Part shown: positions 1-6,092 of the stretch, in pieces | How the letters are laid out: the number at the start of each line of letters is the position of its first letter | How positions within the stretch are numbered: the first letter of the stretch is position 1 | Translations under genes and position numbers: made by a program | Source: Oscillospiraceae bacterium | Lineage (GTDB): Bacteria; Bacillota; Clostridia; Saccharofermentanales; Saccharofermentanaceae | Direction: 5' to 3' | Assembly (NCBI GenBank): GCA_902794115.1 | Contig: CADBGD010000066.1 | Location: 1 to 32,058 of the forward strand | Length of the DNA stretch: 32,058 bases | Notes under the pieces: model-generated | What the model was told of the DNA's origin: nothing | Seen by the model: the letters and a program-made list of their open reading frames with translations, nothing else | Database searches by the model: none

Positions 1-138
1 AAGTTAGGAAGTCTTAAGCACAACGAAGCGTTTTTCTTTGTCCCTGCACTTGTTCTGGGTGGTGGCGAAGATATTAAATATGTGAAGAAGGGCGATGCCA
101 GCACCCATCAGCACGTGCTGCTTGAATTCGTTGAGTGA
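1..138 (+). CDS. Partial Tdi1/DUF1851-like immunity protein, C-terminal end
   Basis: The window opens inside a reading frame that runs to a TGA at 136-138, leaving 45 residues. The peptide has the pattern 'LKHNEAFFFVPALVLGGG' followed by a short polar tail, which I recognise as resembling the C-terminal segment of the DUF1851 / T6SS immunity protein Tdi1 domain (the 'GxLKxdExyGFVPALalGG' block). Such domains are found next to GAD-like domains in immunity proteins against polymorphic or T6SS toxins, including orphan copies in Firmicutes. The 5' part is outside the window, so neither start nor toxin partner can be seen. The identification rests on one motif from memory. Confidence 0.55.
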   Translation, partial: KLGSLKHNEAFFFVPALVLGGGEDIKYVKKGDASTHQHVLLEFVE

Positions 139-340
139 ATAAGTAATATTTCATTCGCGTATAGTCGAGGCATAATACAGCTTAAACTGGAGCGCTTTTC
201 TGATGAAACCAGGACAAAACTGTGTATAATTTCAAGTGATTAGTTGTTTTTTCACGAAAACAAGGCATACATAATTTACTTGATTATAGCCTGAAAGCAC
301 CTGTTTTCAACATATTGGGCAGAACGGGAGATTATGATAC
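139..340. other. Non-coding stretch between the immunity tail and the tRNA remnant
   Basis: About 200 AT-rich bases with no convincing gene on either strand. A weak hairpin is visible (TTGTTTT at 244-250 with AAAACAA at 257-263) and a TATAAT-like hexamer at 225-230 has no good -35 partner. If 343-366 is an attachment site, this stretch would be the edge of an integrated or formerly integrated element, but no integrase is visible here. Confidence 0.4.
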
Positions 341-342
341 TA

Positions 343-366
343 GTTCGAATCCCACCGGCTCTGCCA
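343..366 (+). tRNA. Orphan tRNA 3' end (T-loop, T-stem 3' strand, acceptor strand, CCA)
   Basis: The sequence contains a canonical T-loop TTCGAAT followed by CCCAC, CGGCTCT, G and CCA, exactly the layout of a tRNA 3' end (T-stem strand, seven-base acceptor strand, discriminator G, encoded CCA). The bases 5' of the T-loop (actag) do not pair with CCCAC, and no D-arm, anticodon arm or matching acceptor strand (AGAGCCG-like) lies upstream. It is therefore a remnant, not a functional tRNA. The T-stem and discriminator G would fit a tRNA-Ser, but the isotype is a guess. A six-base pairing GGCAGA/TCTGCC brackets the region and may be chance. Tyrosine-recombinase integrations leave just such 3' ends. 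Confidence 0.55.
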
Positions 367-397
367 TAATAGGGTTCAATCTTTACTGGATTTCCCG

Positions 398-436
398 AAA
401 AGGACAGGAATATCGTATTTCCTGTCCTTTTTTTGT
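398..436 (+). terminator. Rho-independent terminator behind the tRNA remnant
   Basis: A 13-bp perfect stem (398-410 with 419-431, core AAGGACAGGAA/TTCCTGTCCTT), an 8-base loop and a run of T form a strong intrinsic terminator. It lies about 30 bases after the tRNA 3' end, the usual place for the terminator of a tRNA transcription unit, which supports the reading that the tRNA remnant marks the original chromosomal side of the junction. Confidence 0.85.
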
Positions 437-495
437 CCGGTAATACATAGTGTAATCTCAGTCAGATGCTGGTTTCAAAGCAGATCCACTTTATC

Positions 496-524
496 TTGAC
501 ACGGTGTCAGAATGGAATTATAAT
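496..524 (+). promoter_or_regulatory. Consensus sigma-A promoter of the tetR redox cassette
   Basis: TTGACA at 496-501 and TATAAT at 519-524 are separated by exactly 17 bases: both hexamers are perfect consensus. Transcription would start near 531, about 50 bases before the TetR start codon. The -35 hexamer lies in a short palindrome GACAC-G-GTGTC (498-508) and the start site lies in the large palindrome at 525-549, so repression by the TetR product is likely. Confidence 0.85.
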
Positions 525-549
525 GTGTTCTGACACGAAGTCAGAACAC
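525..549. promoter_or_regulatory. Perfect 25-bp palindrome, likely TetR operator
   Basis: Two perfect 10-bp arms, GTGTTCTGAC and GTCAGAACAC, flank a 5-base centre. The palindrome starts directly after the -10 box and covers the expected transcription start. A related, shorter palindrome overlaps the -35 box, centred 34 bp upstream (about three helical turns), sharing the TGAC/GTCAGAA half-site. This arrangement is typical of autoregulating TetR repressors; that the 581 gene product binds here is inferred from position. Confidence 0.8.
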
Positions 550-580
550 AAACAATCCTTAATGAAATGGAGATAATGAT

Positions 581-1204
581 ATGCCGAAGGGATCACCGGA
601 ATTAACGGCTGCAAGGAAAGAAGAAATCATAAATGCCTGTGAGCAGCTTTATCAGACAATGAGTTTTAAGGATATCACACTGAAAGAGATCGGAGCAGTG
701 ACATCTTTTACCAGAACATCCATCTACAATTATTTCCAAACAAAGGAAGAAATCTTTCTTGCTCTTTATGAGCGTGAGTATGACAGATGGAATGAGGAGC
801 TTGTGGTCATCAGGAAGAATAAGAGTTTGAGCAGACGAAAGCTGGCGGAAAAGATCGCTTCCTCTATTGCAAACAGAAAGCAGTTATTAAAACTTCTCTC
901 CATGAATAATTATGACATGGAAGCCAACAGCAGGCCGGAACTTCTTGTGTCGTTCAAGAAAGCATATGGAGAATCAATGAGAAATATATGCCGGCTGCTT
1001 GAAAAGTTCTGCCCGGAGATGACAGTTGAGGATATTCAAAACTTTATATATATTTTCTTCCCGTTCATGTTCGGGATTTATCCCTATACCGAGGTTACAG
1101 ACAAACAGAGGGAAGCAATGAAACAGGCAGATATAGATTTTGCTTATCAGTCAATACAGGAGATTACCTATGCATGCCTTATCAGGCTGCTGGGAGAAAA
1201 ATAA
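581..1204 (+). CDS. TetR/AcrR family transcriptional regulator
   Basis: A 207-residue protein of normal TetR length. The N-terminal helix-turn-helix (about residues 13-58) contains the 'ITLKEIGAVTSFTRTSIYNYF' type block with the conserved recognition-helix and Y-x-F-x-x-K-E-E pattern; the remainder is an all-helical ligand/dimer domain, typical of the family but too diverged to name a ligand. The start ATG follows a GGAG-type ribosome site. It is the first gene behind a consensus promoter overlapped by two palindromes and lies ahead of quinone/redox-type genes on the same strand, so the likely role is a repressor of this cassette that responds to an electrophile, quinone or other small toxic compound. 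Confidence 0.88.
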   Translation: MPKGSPELTAARKEEIINACEQLYQTMSFKDITLKEIGAVTSFTRTSIYNYFQTKEEIFLALYEREYDRWNEELVVIRKNKSLSRRKLAEKIASSIANRKQLLKLLSMNNYDMEANSRPELLVSFKKAYGESMRNICRLLEKFCPEMTVEDIQNFIYIFFPFMFGIYPYTEVTDKQREAMKQADIDFAYQSIQEITYACLIRLLGEK

Positions 1205-1228
1205 AAAGCACAATAAAAGGGGGAAATC

Positions 1229-1303
1229 ATGATGGCGAAGAAGGTTTTAGTGGCTTGCCGAAGTATTGTGAGCTATTGCCAAATGAAAGGGGCTAACCTA
1301 TGA
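1229..1303 (+). pseudogene. Fossil start of a flavodoxin, or coupling leader peptide
   Basis: A 24-codon frame starts after a strong GGGGGA ribosome site. Its first residues, M-A-K-K-V-L-V-A, are the usual opening beta-strand of a Flavodoxin_4-type protein, but the expected Y-F-S-x-T/S-G phosphate-binding loop is gone and the frame ends after a few unrelated residues. Its TGA overlaps the ATG of the next gene (ATGA at 1300-1303), so translation of the remnant could still feed the ABM gene. Most likely an internally deleted flavodoxin gene; a short leader peptide is the alternative. Confidence 0.5.
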
Positions 1304-1629
1304 GTATTACTGTTAATATCCGGTACAAAGGTAAAAGTGGCGCTGCGAAGAAATTTGCAGAAGAAATGATATCCCGAGGAACAGTGGCTGATATTAGAAA
1401 TGAGGCCGGAAATCTGAAGTATGAATACTTTCAGTCACTTGATGATCCTGAAACCATACTGCTTATTGACAGCTGGGAAGATCAGAAGGCTATCGATATT
1501 CATCACGGCTCTCCTATGATGAAAACAATCATTGAACTTAGAAAAAAGTATGATCTTCATATGACAGTAGAAAGATATAAGTCTGATGACACTATGCCTG
1601 AATCAGATAAAAGTTTTATCAGAGAATAG
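1300..1629 (+). CDS. Antibiotic biosynthesis monooxygenase (ABM) domain protein, putative quinol monooxygenase
   Basis: A 109-residue single-domain protein with the dimeric alpha/beta-barrel ABM pattern: an N-terminal strand 'SITVNIRYKG', a helix beginning with the K-F-A-E-E-M segment, the strand 'LKYEYFQSLDDPETILLIDSWED' (conserved E..W), and the H-H-G-S-P-M-M motif. Small ABM proteins of this sort (for example YgiN-type) act on quinols or other aromatics without cofactors, or on haem-like substrates; the substrate here is not evident. The start overlaps the stop of the upstream remnant, and the CMD-family gene follows after 17 bases, so it sits in one transcription unit with tetR and the lipoprotein flavodoxin. 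Confidence 0.8.
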   Translation: MSITVNIRYKGKSGAAKKFAEEMISRGTVADIRNEAGNLKYEYFQSLDDPETILLIDSWEDQKAIDIHHGSPMMKTIIELRKKYDLHMTVERYKSDDTMPESDKSFIRE

Positions 1630-1646
1630 AAAGGAAGGGACGGAGC

Positions 1647-1976
1647 ATGGGTAAGAAAATCGTACAGACAGCGGGAAGAAACCAGCTTGGTGAATTTGCA
1701 CCGATGTTTGCGCATCTGAATGATGATGTACTGTTCGGTGAGGTGTGGAATGACGAAGCCATTGATGTGAAGACAAAATGCATCATCACAGTGGTAAGCC
1801 TTATGGCGTCAGGTATTACGGATTCTTCCCTGCAGTATCACCTGCAGAACGCAAAAGACCACGGTGTGACGAAGGAAGAGATCGCAGCAATCATTACCCA
1901 CGCAACGATGTATGTAGGCTGGCCAAAAGGGTGGGCAGTGTTCAGACTGGCAAAAGAAGTGTGGAATGAAGAGTGA
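1647..1976 (+). CDS. Carboxymuconolactone decarboxylase (CMD/AhpD-fold) family protein
   Basis: A 109-residue all-helical CMD-fold protein. Recognisable blocks are 'VWNDEAIDVKTKCIITVVSLM', the H65-containing helix 'LQYHLQNAKDHGVTKEEI' and the end 'MYVGWPKGWAVFRLAKEV'. The Cys-x-x-Cys of peroxidase-type (AhpD) members is replaced by T58...S61, so it is not an AhpD-like disulfide reductase; H65 and E78/E79-type residues remain. Members without cysteines act as decarboxylases/isomerases or are uncharacterised. It follows the ABM gene by 17 bases with an AGGAAGGGACGGAG ribosome site. Together with ABM and flavodoxin genes this is a common quinone/electrophile-handling set, which is inference from context. 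Confidence 0.85.
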   Translation: MGKKIVQTAGRNQLGEFAPMFAHLNDDVLFGEVWNDEAIDVKTKCIITVVSLMASGITDSSLQYHLQNAKDHGVTKEEIAAIITHATMYVGWPKGWAVFRLAKEVWNEE

Positions 1977-2028
1977 ACCGGTATCTAATGAAGATTTCGG
2001 TAGTATGAAATAAAGGAGACGACACAGA

Positions 2029-2742
2029 ATGAGAAAAATTAAAACAGCGGCTGCATTATTACTGGTGTTTTGCATGTGCTTTGCTCTTTCTGCCTGCGGA
2101 AGCAGTGCGGATCATACACGAGCCGAAAATGCAGATAACACTACTATAGAGAGCACACAGACGCAAGCGGATACAGAAGAGAGTGCTGAGACGACAGTCC
2201 AAAGCACAACCGAGACTACAACAGAAACTGAAGAAAGTACTCAGCCCAAACAGGAGGAAACGGAGTCGGAAACTGATGTCCTCGTAGTTGTTTTTTCAGC
2301 AACCGGTACAACAAAAGGAGTTGCGGAAAAGATCGCTGCTATCGAAAATGCAGATCTGTATGAAATAGTTGCTGCAGAGCCTTATTCTGACGAGGACCTG
2401 AATTATAATGATAATAACAGCCGAACATCAAAAGAGCAGAACGATGCTTCTGTAAGACCCGGTATTGCAAGTGAAAGCATTGATATTACAAAATATTCCA
2501 AAATCTATATAGGCTATCCAATCTGGTGGGGACAGGAACCACGCATTATGGATACCTTTGTTGAGAGTTATGATTTTGGAGATATTATAATGATCCCATT
2601 CTGTACCTCAGGAAGCAGCGGTATTGGAAAAAGCGGATCTACTCTTGCTGATCTTTCCGGAAACGGAAATTGGATCGAAGGAAAAAGATTTGATGGCGGG
2701 GTTTCCGAAGATGCTCTGAGAGAATGGATTAATGGATTGTGA
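2029..2742 (+). CDS. Lipid-anchored flavodoxin (Flavodoxin_4-like lipoprotein)
   Basis: 237 residues. Residues 1-22 form a lipoprotein signal peptide with lipobox L-S-A-C (C23). Residues 24-82 are a linker very rich in Thr, Glu and Ser. A flavodoxin domain follows from about residue 83: 'VLVVVFSATGTTKGVAEKI' carries the FMN phosphate loop S90-A-T-G-T-T, and Y-P-I-W-W-G (163-168) is the typical flavin-stacking loop of the flavodoxin family found in clostridia. It should sit on the outer face of the membrane, where it could pass electrons to quinone-like compounds. RBS AAAGGAG lies ahead. It is last in the TetR cassette, and the damaged flavodoxin at 1229 suggests it may replace a cytoplasmic version. 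Confidence 0.87.
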   Translation: MRKIKTAAALLLVFCMCFALSACGSSADHTRAENADNTTIESTQTQADTEESAETTVQSTTETTTETEESTQPKQEETESETDVLVVVFSATGTTKGVAEKIAAIENADLYEIVAAEPYSDEDLNYNDNNSRTSKEQNDASVRPGIASESIDITKYSKIYIGYPIWWGQEPRIMDTFVESYDFGDIIMIPFCTSGSSGIGKSGSTLADLSGNGNWIEGKRFDGGVSEDALREWINGL

Positions 2743-3138
2743 TAAGATCAGAAAGAGCGCGTGTTCGTTCAAAACTTACGATTCCGACTAATATCCTAAA
2801 TGTCCTGACTACACAAAACTAAAAAGCGTGTCTTGAAACCCCTGCAAATTAAGGGTTTGTGAGAAATTGTTAAACCAAAAAACGGGATTTAACAAGAGTT
2901 TAACAAAAGTTAAAATAGTAACGCGAAAGATGCGCCCATAGAACGACGATTGGATATTAAGCGATCCGATCGTCGTTTTCATTCCATGTCCCTCAATTAC
3001 GAACTTTTTTGGTGATATAATGATCATGTAACGAGGAAAATCCTTAGTTTAGAAAATAAACAGGATGATGAACAAAAAATCGTGCATGAACGTTGTTCGG
3101 AGAAATAGATATATGTGGTGCGTGAAGAAGGCTTAACT
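2743..3138. other. Intergenic region with hairpins and a candidate -10 box
   Basis: Nearly 400 bases without a supported gene. It contains a small inverted repeat AAACCC (2836-2841) / GGGTTT (2853-2858), AT-rich sequence with repeated TTTAACAA words (about 2888-2910), a terminator-like hairpin at 2943-2980, and a TATAAT hexamer at 3016-3021 in front of the zinc-ribbon gene, whose -35 is weak. A 23-codon frame at 3065-3136 overlaps the next gene's ribosome site but has no recognisable content. Confidence 0.5.
2943..2981 (+). terminator. Terminator-like hairpin
   Basis: ACGACGAT-T-GGAT (2943-2955) pairs with ATCC-G-ATCGTCGT (2964-2976) apart from one G.T wobble, with a loop of about 8 bases followed by TTTC. 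It is placed about 200 bases after the flavodoxin gene and ahead of the next promoter-like sequence. The short T-run makes it a moderate rather than strong intrinsic terminator. Confidence 0.55.
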
Positions 3139-3765
3139 ATGAGAGAATTGATTCTTATTTCGCCCAGATGCAATGAGGAAAAGAATATAATTGGCCAGTG
3201 GAAACACAAATCTATTTTTTGCGATGTTGTTTCTGATGGAAGGATAACACTGGAAACAAAACAGGGACTAATCTTCATCGATTTTGGGGATAGTGAAAGT
3301 ATGTATCCATTTTATGATGAAGAGGGAAATGACTTTGATATCCGCAATTATTTTCTGTATTGTATCTCATTCAGTGATTTGGCTTTTGTGAAGGATTTCC
3401 TAAATCAAACGAAGTTTGATTTAGGCTGTAAACTCGATAATGATCATGGGATGATTATCGATTACAAAGACTTGAAATATACAAAAGGGTTCTTCGATTG
3501 CTATTCATGGGGGCTGGATTCAAATGATGTCGAAAAAGCACATCGATATTGTACTGCAAATGAAGGCTTATTGTCAGAAAGCACGGTGTGTGGTTGCTTT
3601 TATTGTCTGAAAGTATTTGCTCCAAGTGAAATAGAGAATTGGATAAATGATAGAGATGGTAAGACGGCAATCTGTCCATATTGTTCAATTGATTCGGTTC
3701 TTCCCGGAAACCGCGTTGATCTGTCTAAGAATTTTCTTAATCAAATGCATAAAGCATGGTTCTAG
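3139..3765 (+). CDS. Zinc-ribbon cytoplasmic protein with an extra N-terminal domain
   Basis: 208 residues from the ATG at 3139, chosen because an AGAAGG ribosome site lies 7 bases upstream; an in-frame GTG at 3115 is less well placed. The last ~75 residues ('AHRYC...', then C-G-C-F-Y-C, a W-I-N-D segment, C-P-Y-C-x-I-D-S-V and a final F-L-N-Q-M-H-K-A-W-F) match a small, widespread 'cytoplasmic protein' family of about 75-90 residues with a four-cysteine zinc site. The first ~135 residues are an additional, unrecognised alpha/beta domain rich in acidic and aromatic residues, similar in character to polymorphic-toxin immunity proteins. The family has no firm function that I know; regulation or immunity is speculation. 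Confidence 0.75.
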   Translation: MRELILISPRCNEEKNIIGQWKHKSIFCDVVSDGRITLETKQGLIFIDFGDSESMYPFYDEEGNDFDIRNYFLYCISFSDLAFVKDFLNQTKFDLGCKLDNDHGMIIDYKDLKYTKGFFDCYSWGLDSNDVEKAHRYCTANEGLLSESTVCGCFYCLKVFAPSEIENWINDRDGKTAICPYCSIDSVLPGNRVDLSKNFLNQMHKAWF

Positions 3766-3823
3766 ACTGGAAGATACTGAAGTTAATGAACTAAGAATTA
3801 TATTGTATAGAGGATAGTTTACA

Positions 3824-4675
3824 ATGATTAAGAAAAAGCTTTGCTTGCCGGTACTTATACTTCTGACGATCTGTATGTTGAGCGGATGCCTGTTCAGCAT
3901 GCCAACGGGACATATGAGTAAGATCGAAGGTGATATTACCTGTGATTTCCGTGCAGGATATAATGCAACGAATTTGACAGCGACCGTTAATACCGATGTT
4001 GTCTTTGATAAAGACAGATTTGTCGAGCTCTATAATGAGGCTAATAAATACGATCCCTCTTATTACCAATATCATCTTAATAAGCTTGACTTGAGGATCG
4101 TTCGTGAGGAACAGCCTGAAGAGTATGAGAAGATCGGTGATTCCGAGGTAAATTTCAGGGCATATTTCACCGATAAAAACGGAAACGATATAAACAGACA
4201 CGTATCATTATTCCGCTACGATTCAAAGATGTATTTCTTTATAGTGTGCATGGGCGGAGCCAGCAAGCCGGATGAGATCGGCTACTACTACAAAGAGGTT
4301 CCTGCGAAAATGGCTGAATACTGGGCACCAATATACGAGAAGGTCCTGGCAGACAAGGAGGCTGACCGTCTGGAGAAGTACGGAAGTTTTACGATAGAGA
4401 AGACCTACAGCTTCGACCGAAAATATAATGCCAGGAGCAGGCCTTTAAGCACTGAAATGATGGAGATACAGATCTTCGACGACAGCGGGATCATAGCCGA
4501 ATTTCAACCCTGCTGGGAGAGTAATTTCCAGGGCATATGCTGGGAGAAAGACAACTATAACATTTGGGTGCAGACGCGTGGTTTCGGATACATCTGCTAC
4601 AGTCTGAGAGGCACTGAATGGGTGGAAAACAAAGACGCGATCAAACCTGATTATATAATCGGAAGATACGGCTGA
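3824..4675 (+). CDS. Predicted lipoprotein of unknown function
   Basis: 283 residues with a clear lipoprotein signal: K-K-K at the N-terminus, a hydrophobic core and lipobox L-S-G-C (C22). The mature part is mixed alpha/beta, rich in Tyr, Asp and Glu; repeated aromatic segments such as 'DPSYYQYHLNKLDLRIV' and 'VPAKMAEYWAPIYEKV' do not match a family I can name. Ribosome site GAGG precedes the ATG. It stands alone between the zinc-ribbon gene and an immunity-like gene with gaps of about 50 bases on each side. Likely exported and tethered to the membrane; no function proposed. Confidence 0.75.
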   Translation: MIKKKLCLPVLILLTICMLSGCLFSMPTGHMSKIEGDITCDFRAGYNATNLTATVNTDVVFDKDRFVELYNEANKYDPSYYQYHLNKLDLRIVREEQPEEYEKIGDSEVNFRAYFTDKNGNDINRHVSLFRYDSKMYFFIVCMGGASKPDEIGYYYKEVPAKMAEYWAPIYEKVLADKEADRLEKYGSFTIEKTYSFDRKYNARSRPLSTEMMEIQIFDDSGIIAEFQPCWESNFQGICWEKDNYNIWVQTRGFGYICYSLRGTEWVENKDAIKPDYIIGRYG

Positions 4676-4724
4676 AAGAAAATCATATTGAATTAGATTA
4701 GAAAATCACGAATAAATCAGACTA

Positions 4725-5186
4725 ATGGATATACAACTAAATGAGTTATCAAAGAAGGAATTTGATACGGCTCTGATCGATAAGACTGCACCGGATACCG
4801 GCTATCCGATCTGGATGAAGAGAGATGCGTTTGGAAGAGAGTATTTCGGCGTAGGAAACTTTTGCGGATTGGAGCGAACAATAAAGGGAAATACAGATCT
4901 CTCCTGGCTGGAATGGGATGGAAATGAGGTTTTTGTTTCGGGTACTGACAAGGTGCTTCTTTTCAAAAAAGCAATTGGAATAATGAAAGGCTGGATAGAT
5001 CAATTAACCGAGGAATTTCCGGATGACAGATTTGTAGTATTTGCTTCTTTTGATGATGGTAGTGCCATGGTCGAAGAATGCGAAATAAGTATGTCTTTTA
5101 CACTTCGTTTTTGGAAAAAACGTGAGGGTCAGGGACTTGATGAGAACACGAATTTTAATCAGCCCGTAATCATGTGGTGCAATTAA
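4725..5186 (+). CDS. Small hypothetical protein, immunity-like
   Basis: A 153-residue acidic cytoplasmic protein without signal peptide or TM segment. It is rich in Trp and Phe (W-L-E-W-D-G, M-K-G-W-I-D, R-F-W-K-K) and in the 'DDRFVVFASFDDGSAMVEECEISMSF' segment shows alternating strands. This composition is typical of immunity or SMI1-like accessory proteins, but no family motif is certain. No good Shine-Dalgarno sequence is seen before the ATG, and the previous gene ends only 49 bases upstream, so translation may depend on upstream transcription. Function unknown. Confidence 0.65.
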   Translation: MDIQLNELSKKEFDTALIDKTAPDTGYPIWMKRDAFGREYFGVGNFCGLERTIKGNTDLSWLEWDGNEVFVSGTDKVLLFKKAIGIMKGWIDQLTEEFPDDRFVVFASFDDGSAMVEECEISMSFTLRFWKKREGQGLDENTNFNQPVIMWCN

Positions 5187-5262
5187 TAAACAGCAAAATG
5201 TGATTCAGTATGTCAATGAGAAGGGAAGCTTGAGAGTGAATGAAGAAAGACGAGGAAGAAAA

Positions 5263-5598
5263 ATGAGTTTTCCGGATTTTATGTTTAGAGAGTCCAATCT
5301 GATACCTGCTTCGCAGCAGAATACTCCTGATATCGAAGGGTATTATTATACTGCTAATGATGGGAGCCAGATGGCTTTCTGGATCTATAAAGCAGATCGG
5401 ATCTCGAAGGAGCATGTGCATGATTACGATGAATATATGCTATGTGTCGAAGGGGAGTTTGTCGTCACGATAAATGGAGAAGAACATGTTCTTCATGGCG
5501 GGGATGAATTGTTTATCCCTAAAGGAAGTCTTCAAGGCGGGAGAGTGAAAGCAGGAACGCGATCCATCCATGCATTTGGAGGGAGAAGGGTCGTCTAG
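5263..5598 (+). CDS. Small cupin-domain protein
   Basis: 111 residues from the ATG at 5263, chosen because GAGGAAG lies just upstream and the cupin family begins here; an in-frame ATG at 5200 would add 21 residues without homology. Motif 1 is H51-x-H53-x3-E57-x6-G64 ('HVHDYDEYMLCVEG') and motif 2 is the G-D-E-L-F-I-P-K-G block with a later H103, giving a plausible metal site of two to three His plus Glu. Single-domain cupins of this length act as small-molecule isomerases, dioxygenases or sensors; the substrate cannot be told. The next gene is about 110 bases downstream. Confidence 0.85.
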   Translation: MSFPDFMFRESNLIPASQQNTPDIEGYYYTANDGSQMAFWIYKADRISKEHVHDYDEYMLCVEGEFVVTINGEEHVLHGGDELFIPKGSLQGGRVKAGTRSIHAFGGRRVV

Positions 5599-5723
5599 GA
5601 AACCCCAGAAAAGGAAATTTTGCTCTTGAGTTTACATTGATTGCATTGATGTAGTAGTGAGATAGTAGAAATATAGTATTACAATCATGTGGTAAGAGGC
5701 AGAAGTAAATGGGAGAAACGAAA

Positions 5724-5954
5724 ATGAGCATTCTGATTAAAGATACGACAAGAGAAGAGCGCGAGAGAATCGTTAAGGAGTCTCTGGGAAACCTCGATGG
5801 TGCGTGTGACGGTTGCATGGCCGGACTTGCCGAGATGTATCAGGATTATATAGACGGAAAGAAAGAGATCCGTGAGATCAACATGGAGTTCAATGCACGT
5901 TATGTATCCGGAAATGACGGACCGGAAAGATCCGGATGCAGTTATGCTGACTGA
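5724..5954 (+). CDS. Small conserved acidic protein, VbhA-antitoxin-like helical pattern
   Basis: 76 residues from ATG 5724 (GGAG 8 bases upstream); a second ATG at 5709 would add five residues and also has a GAGG site. The protein is mostly helical: 'TREERERIVKESLGNL', a C-D-G-C-M pair, then 'YQDYIDGKKEIREINMEF' and R-Y. The spacing 'E-x-Y-I-x-G-K-x-E-I' resembles the small VbhA-type antitoxins that inhibit Fic enzymes, but no Fic gene is in the window and the match is by eye only. I recall similar short proteins in Lachnospiraceae annotated as hypothetical. The C-D-G-C pair could bind metal. Confidence 0.6.
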   Translation: MSILIKDTTREERERIVKESLGNLDGACDGCMAGLAEMYQDYIDGKKEIREINMEFNARYVSGNDGPERSGCSYAD

Positions 5955-6092
5955 TCAAGACGAAAGAAAATTAGATCATCTTGTGGATAAATCTGAGCCA
6001 GAGTAATTATATTTTCAGGTTCTTGTGCTATTCGGAGTTGCGCAGTTCAATATAATTAAAGAGGCAGGTATCTATTGTGGAGGTGATGAGTC

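Noticed and set aside
2831-2916. Short repeated words (AAACCC/GGGTTT, TTTAACAA) as a possible transposon end or mini-array
   Set aside because: Too short and AT-biased, with no target duplication or matching second end in the window.
3065-3137. A 23-codon upstream frame before the zinc-ribbon gene
   Set aside because: It has a weak AGG site and no recognisable content; it could be a leader peptide but nothing supports it beyond chance.
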